Below, piece by piece: positions 35,084 through 37,431 of a stretch of 37,431 nt of DNA (within the stretch, counting starts at the first letter, position 1; every line of letters starts with the position of its first letter). The DNA lies in IMG/VR virus record IMGVR_UViG_3300030107_004043, positions 1-37,431 of that record, one strand, 5' to 3'. Source of the stretch: a virus. A model generated the notes under the pieces. The model saw nothing but the letters and a program-made list of their open reading frames with translations. It ran no database searches and had not been told where the DNA came from. The position numbers were made by a program, and so were the translations under genes.

Positions 35084-35084
35084 T

Positions 35085-35480
35085 ATGAAATCCTTTAAAG
35101 AGTTTCTTAAAGAACAACCCACTAACTGGACTCGTTCCAATGTTAATGTTCCAGGATTCAGTGCGGATGCAGAAGATCCTGTTGCTGGATTTGATGTGAA
35201 ACTTTTTCCTGATTCATTAAAATTGCATAATAGAAGTATTGGGGATATGGATTTATTATCTCAGGATTTTCAGACTCCCGAAGAAATTAATAAACCAATT
35301 TATGCAAATTGGGGTGGGGTATATCCTGTTTTACACCTTACCTTAGATTCTGCAGTAGGAGATGGTGAGTCTATTGATACTATGGTAAAAGCATCCAATG
35401 ATTATATGGATTTTATATCCAGAAATACTCAGAACGCCGTAAGGAAACAAAATTTAAAGGGATTCCTAAATAAAAAATAG
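35085..35480 (+). CDS. Small protein with T4-type capsid-targeting N-terminus
   Basis: The frame extends upstream to 35025, but the upstream part overlaps the previous gene in another frame. ATG at 35085, one base after that gene's stop, is the natural start and gives 131 residues. The first eleven residues, MKSFKEFLKEQ, closely resemble the capsid-targeting sequence of T4 internal proteins (MKTYQEFIAEA, recalled). LKE at 8-10 fits the [IL]-x-E site of the T4 gp21 prohead protease, at the same position. The remainder (DPVAGFDVKLFPDSLKLHNR, YPVLHLTLDS, then a C-terminal helix) has no family I recognise. If the reading is right, this is a protein packed in the prohead, trimmed to 121 residues and possibly injected with the DNA. 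The targeting motif is seen; its function is inference. Confidence 0.7.
   Translation: MKSFKEFLKEQPTNWTRSNVNVPGFSADAEDPVAGFDVKLFPDSLKLHNRSIGDMDLLSQDFQTPEEINKPIYANWGGVYPVLHLTLDSAVGDGESIDTMVKASNDYMDFISRNTQNAVRKQNLKGFLNKK
35465..35472 (+). promoter_or_regulatory. Late promoter variant (CCTAAATA)
   Basis: CCTAAATA, identical to the variant at 28150-28157, lies in the last codons of the preceding gene and 26 bases before the ATG at 35498. It would serve the DUF192 gene and gp17. Confidence 0.4.
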
Positions 35481-35497
35481 GGTATAGGTTTTTTTCC

Positions 35498-36412
35498 ATG
35501 AAGGAGTGTAAACAAGGTTATTATTTCTGCACGAAAGAAAAGAAGTGTATGCCTATTCCTAGTGGAATGAGGATAGGATATGGTGGATGGTTAGAACCTA
35601 AGAAAAAAAATGGAAAGAATGGTAAAAATGGTAATGGCAACGGTAATGGGTCCCATAACGGGAATGGAAATGGTAATGGCAATGGTGGCAATGGTAATGG
35701 TGGGAACGGTAACGGTGGTGGTGGCAATGGCGGTGGAGGAATGGGAGAATCAGTAAGACTCCCTCTTAAATTAGAAGTCCCTCAGAATTCCACTGAATTT
35801 CGTTTAGGTTTAATGTTTAGAGAGAGTTTGGAATATGATAGGGGAATGCTTTTTGTTTTTGAAGAAGTAGGACAAAAATCTTTCCATATGAAGGATACTC
35901 GTATTCCACTTGATATTGCATTTATCAAGGAAGATGGAACTATTGAAAGTATTAAACCTTTGAATCCATTTACACTTTTACCCGTCTCTTCTGATGGAGA
36001 AGTTGCTTCTGCATTAGAAGTAAATAGAGGATGGTTCGCTGAAAATAATGTGGAAGAAGGAGATTCGTTACAAATTGGTAATGCAACAGGTGGTCTTGCT
36101 TTTGAAGTTATAGACCTTATTAAACCAGAACCTCTTGTACCAACTCAACAAACGGTTGAATGGGAAGATCCAGCAGAATTAACTGAAATACGTAGAGTTC
36201 CCAACTATAATAAACCAGGAAATATAGTACAAATATATTTGGCATGGAGAGGAAGAACAATGGGTATTCAAATGTTCTTTCCATCTGCTAAGAAACCATC
36301 TCGTAAACAGGTATTAGATCAATTACAAAAGGTATATCCTACTGCTAAACTGCATAGTTTTGAAGTAACCGATTATGATCCACAAGCACCTCTTCTTCAA
36401 ACAGGAGATTAA
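35498..36412 (+). CDS. Cys motif, Gly/Asn linker and DUF192 domain fusion protein
   Basis: A 304-residue protein in four parts. Residues 1-37 (C4, C11, C17 in KECKQGYYFCTKEKKCMPIP, then SGM) form a small Cys motif that, from memory, recurs at the start of other cyanophage virion-associated proteins. Residues 38-81 are an almost pure Gly/Asn linker. Residues about 95-195 are a DUF192 domain: EFRLGLMFRESLEYDRGMLF, VFEEVGQKSFHMKDTRIPLD, IAFIKEDGTI and VNRGWFAENNVEEGD all match the family's R-x-x-G-L-M-x-R, G-M-L-F-x-F and F-x-M-x-x-T-x-x-P-L-D blocks. The C-terminal 80 residues (IYLAWRGRTMGIQMFFPSAK) are a separate domain of unknown role. DUF192 has no settled function. ATG at 35498 lies in a late-gene context between the capsid-targeted protein and gp17. 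Confidence 0.75.
   Translation: MKECKQGYYFCTKEKKCMPIPSGMRIGYGGWLEPKKKNGKNGKNGNGNGNGSHNGNGNGNGNGGNGNGGNGNGGGGNGGGGMGESVRLPLKLEVPQNSTEFRLGLMFRESLEYDRGMLFVFEEVGQKSFHMKDTRIPLDIAFIKEDGTIESIKPLNPFTLLPVSSDGEVASALEVNRGWFAENNVEEGDSLQIGNATGGLAFEVIDLIKPEPLVPTQQTVEWEDPAELTEIRRVPNYNKPGNIVQIYLAWRGRTMGIQMFFPSAKKPSRKQVLDQLQKVYPTAKLHSFEVTDYDPQAPLLQTGD
35609..35740 (+). repeat. Gly/Asn low-complexity linker repeat
   Basis: Repeats of GGT/GGC/GGA with AAT/AAC codons encode residues 38-81. Codons alternate among synonyms, so the repeat is kept at protein level more than as exact DNA repeats. It separates the Cys motif from the DUF192 domain. Confidence 0.85.
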
Positions 36413-36426
36413 TTAGGAGTTTTATA

Positions 36427-37431
36427 ATGGCATTAGATGAGGTTTATCTAGGTAATCCCCTTTTAAAAAAAGCAAATGTTAAACAAGAATTTACAAAAGA
36501 TCAAATTCTTGAATTTATGGCATGTAAATCAGATCCTGTTTATTTCGCTAAACAACATGTAAAGATTGTTTCCTTGGATGAGGGTCTTGTTCCTTTTGAA
36601 CCTTATGACTTTCAAGAAGGTTTAATTAGAAAATTTCACGATAATAGATTTAATATATGTAAGATGCCGCGTCAGACAGGTAAGTCTACTACGTCTGTTG
36701 CATATTTGTTGCATTATGCAGTATTTAATGATAATGTTAACATTGGTATTCTTGCTAACAAAGCTGCAACTGCGAGAGATTTGTTAGGTAGATTACAAAC
36801 TGCATATGAAAATCTCCCTAAATGGATGCAGCAGGGTATTATATCTTGGAATAAGGGTTCACTAGAATTAGAAAATGGATCTAAAATATTGGCTGCTAGT
36901 ACTTCTGCCAGTGCCGTTAGGGGTATGTCTTTTAATATCTTATTTTTGGACGAATTTGCGTTTGTTCCAAATCACATTGCTGAGTCATTCTTTGCTTCTG
37001 TTTATCCTACTATTACTTCTGGTAAATCAACCAAAGTTATAATGGTTTCAACCCCTCACGGGATGAATCATTTTTATAGGTATTGGCATGATGCGGAAAG
37101 AGGAAAGAATGAATATGTACCCACTGATGTTCATTGGTCTGAGGTTCCAGGAAGAGATGAAGTTTGGAAAGAGCAAACTATTGCCAATACTTCGGAACAG
37201 CAGTTCAAGATTGAGTTTGAGTGTGAATTCCTAGGATCGGTTGATACCCTTATTGCTCCTAGTAAATTAAGGACGATGGTTTATCAAACACCAGAAACTA
37301 CAAGTGCTGGTTTAGATGTTTATGTAGCTCCTCAACCAGCTCATGATTATGCTATTGCAGTGGATGTGGCCAGAGGAGTATCAAAGGATTACTCTGCATT
37401 TGTAGTGGTTGATATAACTGAATTCCCTCAT
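36427..37431 (+). CDS. 17: Large terminase subunit gp17 (3' cut by window edge)
   Basis: ATG at 36427 follows AGGAG at 36415-36419 with good spacing; 335 codons run to the window end without a stop (T4 gp17 has 610 residues). This is the ATPase and nuclease of the packaging motor. Walker A is MPRQTGKST at residues 80-88, with K86 and S87 contacting phosphate. Walker B with the catalytic Glu is ILFLDEFAF at 171-179 (D175, E176). The coupling motif is MVSTPHGMNHFY at 206-217. The nuclease domain begins with IAVDVARGVSKDYSAF, where D313 corresponds to the first catalytic Asp of the RNase H-like fold. The rest of the nuclease lies outside the window. It is preceded by the DUF192 gene rather than gp16 as in T4. 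Confidence 0.96.
   Translation, partial: MALDEVYLGNPLLKKANVKQEFTKDQILEFMACKSDPVYFAKQHVKIVSLDEGLVPFEPYDFQEGLIRKFHDNRFNICKMPRQTGKSTTSVAYLLHYAVFNDNVNIGILANKAATARDLLGRLQTAYENLPKWMQQGIISWNKGSLELENGSKILAASTSASAVRGMSFNILFLDEFAFVPNHIAESFFASVYPTITSGKSTKVIMVSTPHGMNHFYRYWHDAERGKNEYVPTDVHWSEVPGRDEVWKEQTIANTSEQQFKIEFECEFLGSVDTLIAPSKLRTMVYQTPETTSAGLDVYVAPQPAHDYAIAVDVARGVSKDYSAFVVVDITEFPH

Noticed and set aside
35025-35084. Hydrophobic N-terminal extension (MELHGLVLVLLITSLLLTC) before MKSFKEF, resembling a signal peptide.
   Set aside because: It overlaps the last codons of the fibre-like gene in another frame, and that gene's Gly/Val/Leu-coding sequence explains the hydrophobicity. ATG at 35085 directly after the stop gives the capsid-targeting-like N-terminus.
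35521-35727. Antisense open frame encoding a Pro/Leu-rich peptide.
   Set aside because: It is the complement of the Gly/Asn linker repeat; low-complexity codons avoid stops on the other strand. No promoter or ribosome binding site is seen.
1-37431. CRISPR arrays, tRNA genes, insertion sequences, attachment sites or origins.
   Set aside because: Reading through both strands I found no regularly spaced direct repeats with unique spacers, no cloverleaf with TTCGA-type arms, no transposase and no convincing attachment or origin structure.

Overview
This window is a late structural module of a T4-like contractile-tailed virus (myovirus), almost certainly one that infects marine cyanobacteria. Every gene I can support is on the + strand. 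The T4 order 25, 6, 7, 8, 13, 14, 15, 16, 17 can be read from protein motifs recalled from the T4 family. Three things point to a cyanophage: an adjacent DUF2997 and DUF1257 (Ycf35) gene pair, families otherwise typical of cyanobacteria and plastids; a DUF4815-type giant protein downstream of gp8; and late promoters of the NATAAATA type. The sequence is AT-rich by eye, which fits Prochlorococcus or marine Synechococcus phages, but the host cannot be fixed from the sequence alone.

Layout. (1) Positions 1-1370: the tail end of what looks like a 2OG-Fe(II) oxygenase, a perfect host-type sigma70 promoter, a GT-A-like glycosyltransferase gene, a 50-residue very basic protein, a strong intrinsic terminator that is partly overlapped by a late promoter, and a 57-residue acidic protein. 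(2) 1416-19725: baseplate wedge genes gp25, gp6, a 4789-residue gp7-like giant, and gp8. (3) 19732-28154: a 2518-residue DUF4815-type protein, a 75-residue coiled-coil protein and a 215-residue beta-rich protein, in the place where T4 has genes 9-12 and wac. (4) 28180-30478: neck proteins gp13 and gp14. (5) 30519-31311: an apparently non-structural cassette of a His-rich miniprotein, DUF2997 and Ycf35/DUF1257, with its own sigma70-like promoter overlapping a late promoter. (6) 31336-32756: gp15 (tail completion) and gp16 (small terminase). (7) 32789-36412: three extra genes that separate gp16 from gp17: a coiled-coil fibre-like protein, a small protein with a T4-type capsid-targeting N-terminus, and a Cys-motif/Gly-Asn-linker/DUF192 fusion. 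(8) 36427 to the edge: gp17, the large terminase, cut by the window end in its nuclease domain.

How they work together. gp25, gp6, gp7 and gp8 build the baseplate wedges. The DUF4815 protein and its small neighbours probably form the outer baseplate or fibre connector. gp13, gp14 and gp15 close the head-tail junction, and gp16/gp17 package DNA. A recurring theme is that the baseplate, neck and tail-completion proteins are enlarged by the same few families of short beta-rich modules. Late transcription appears to start at eight NATAAATA/CTAAATA sites, several of which contain the stop codon of the upstream gene. Two host-type promoters mark the two apparently non-structural cassettes. No tRNA, CRISPR array, insertion sequence or attachment site was seen, and no stretch over 300 bases lacks a gene.
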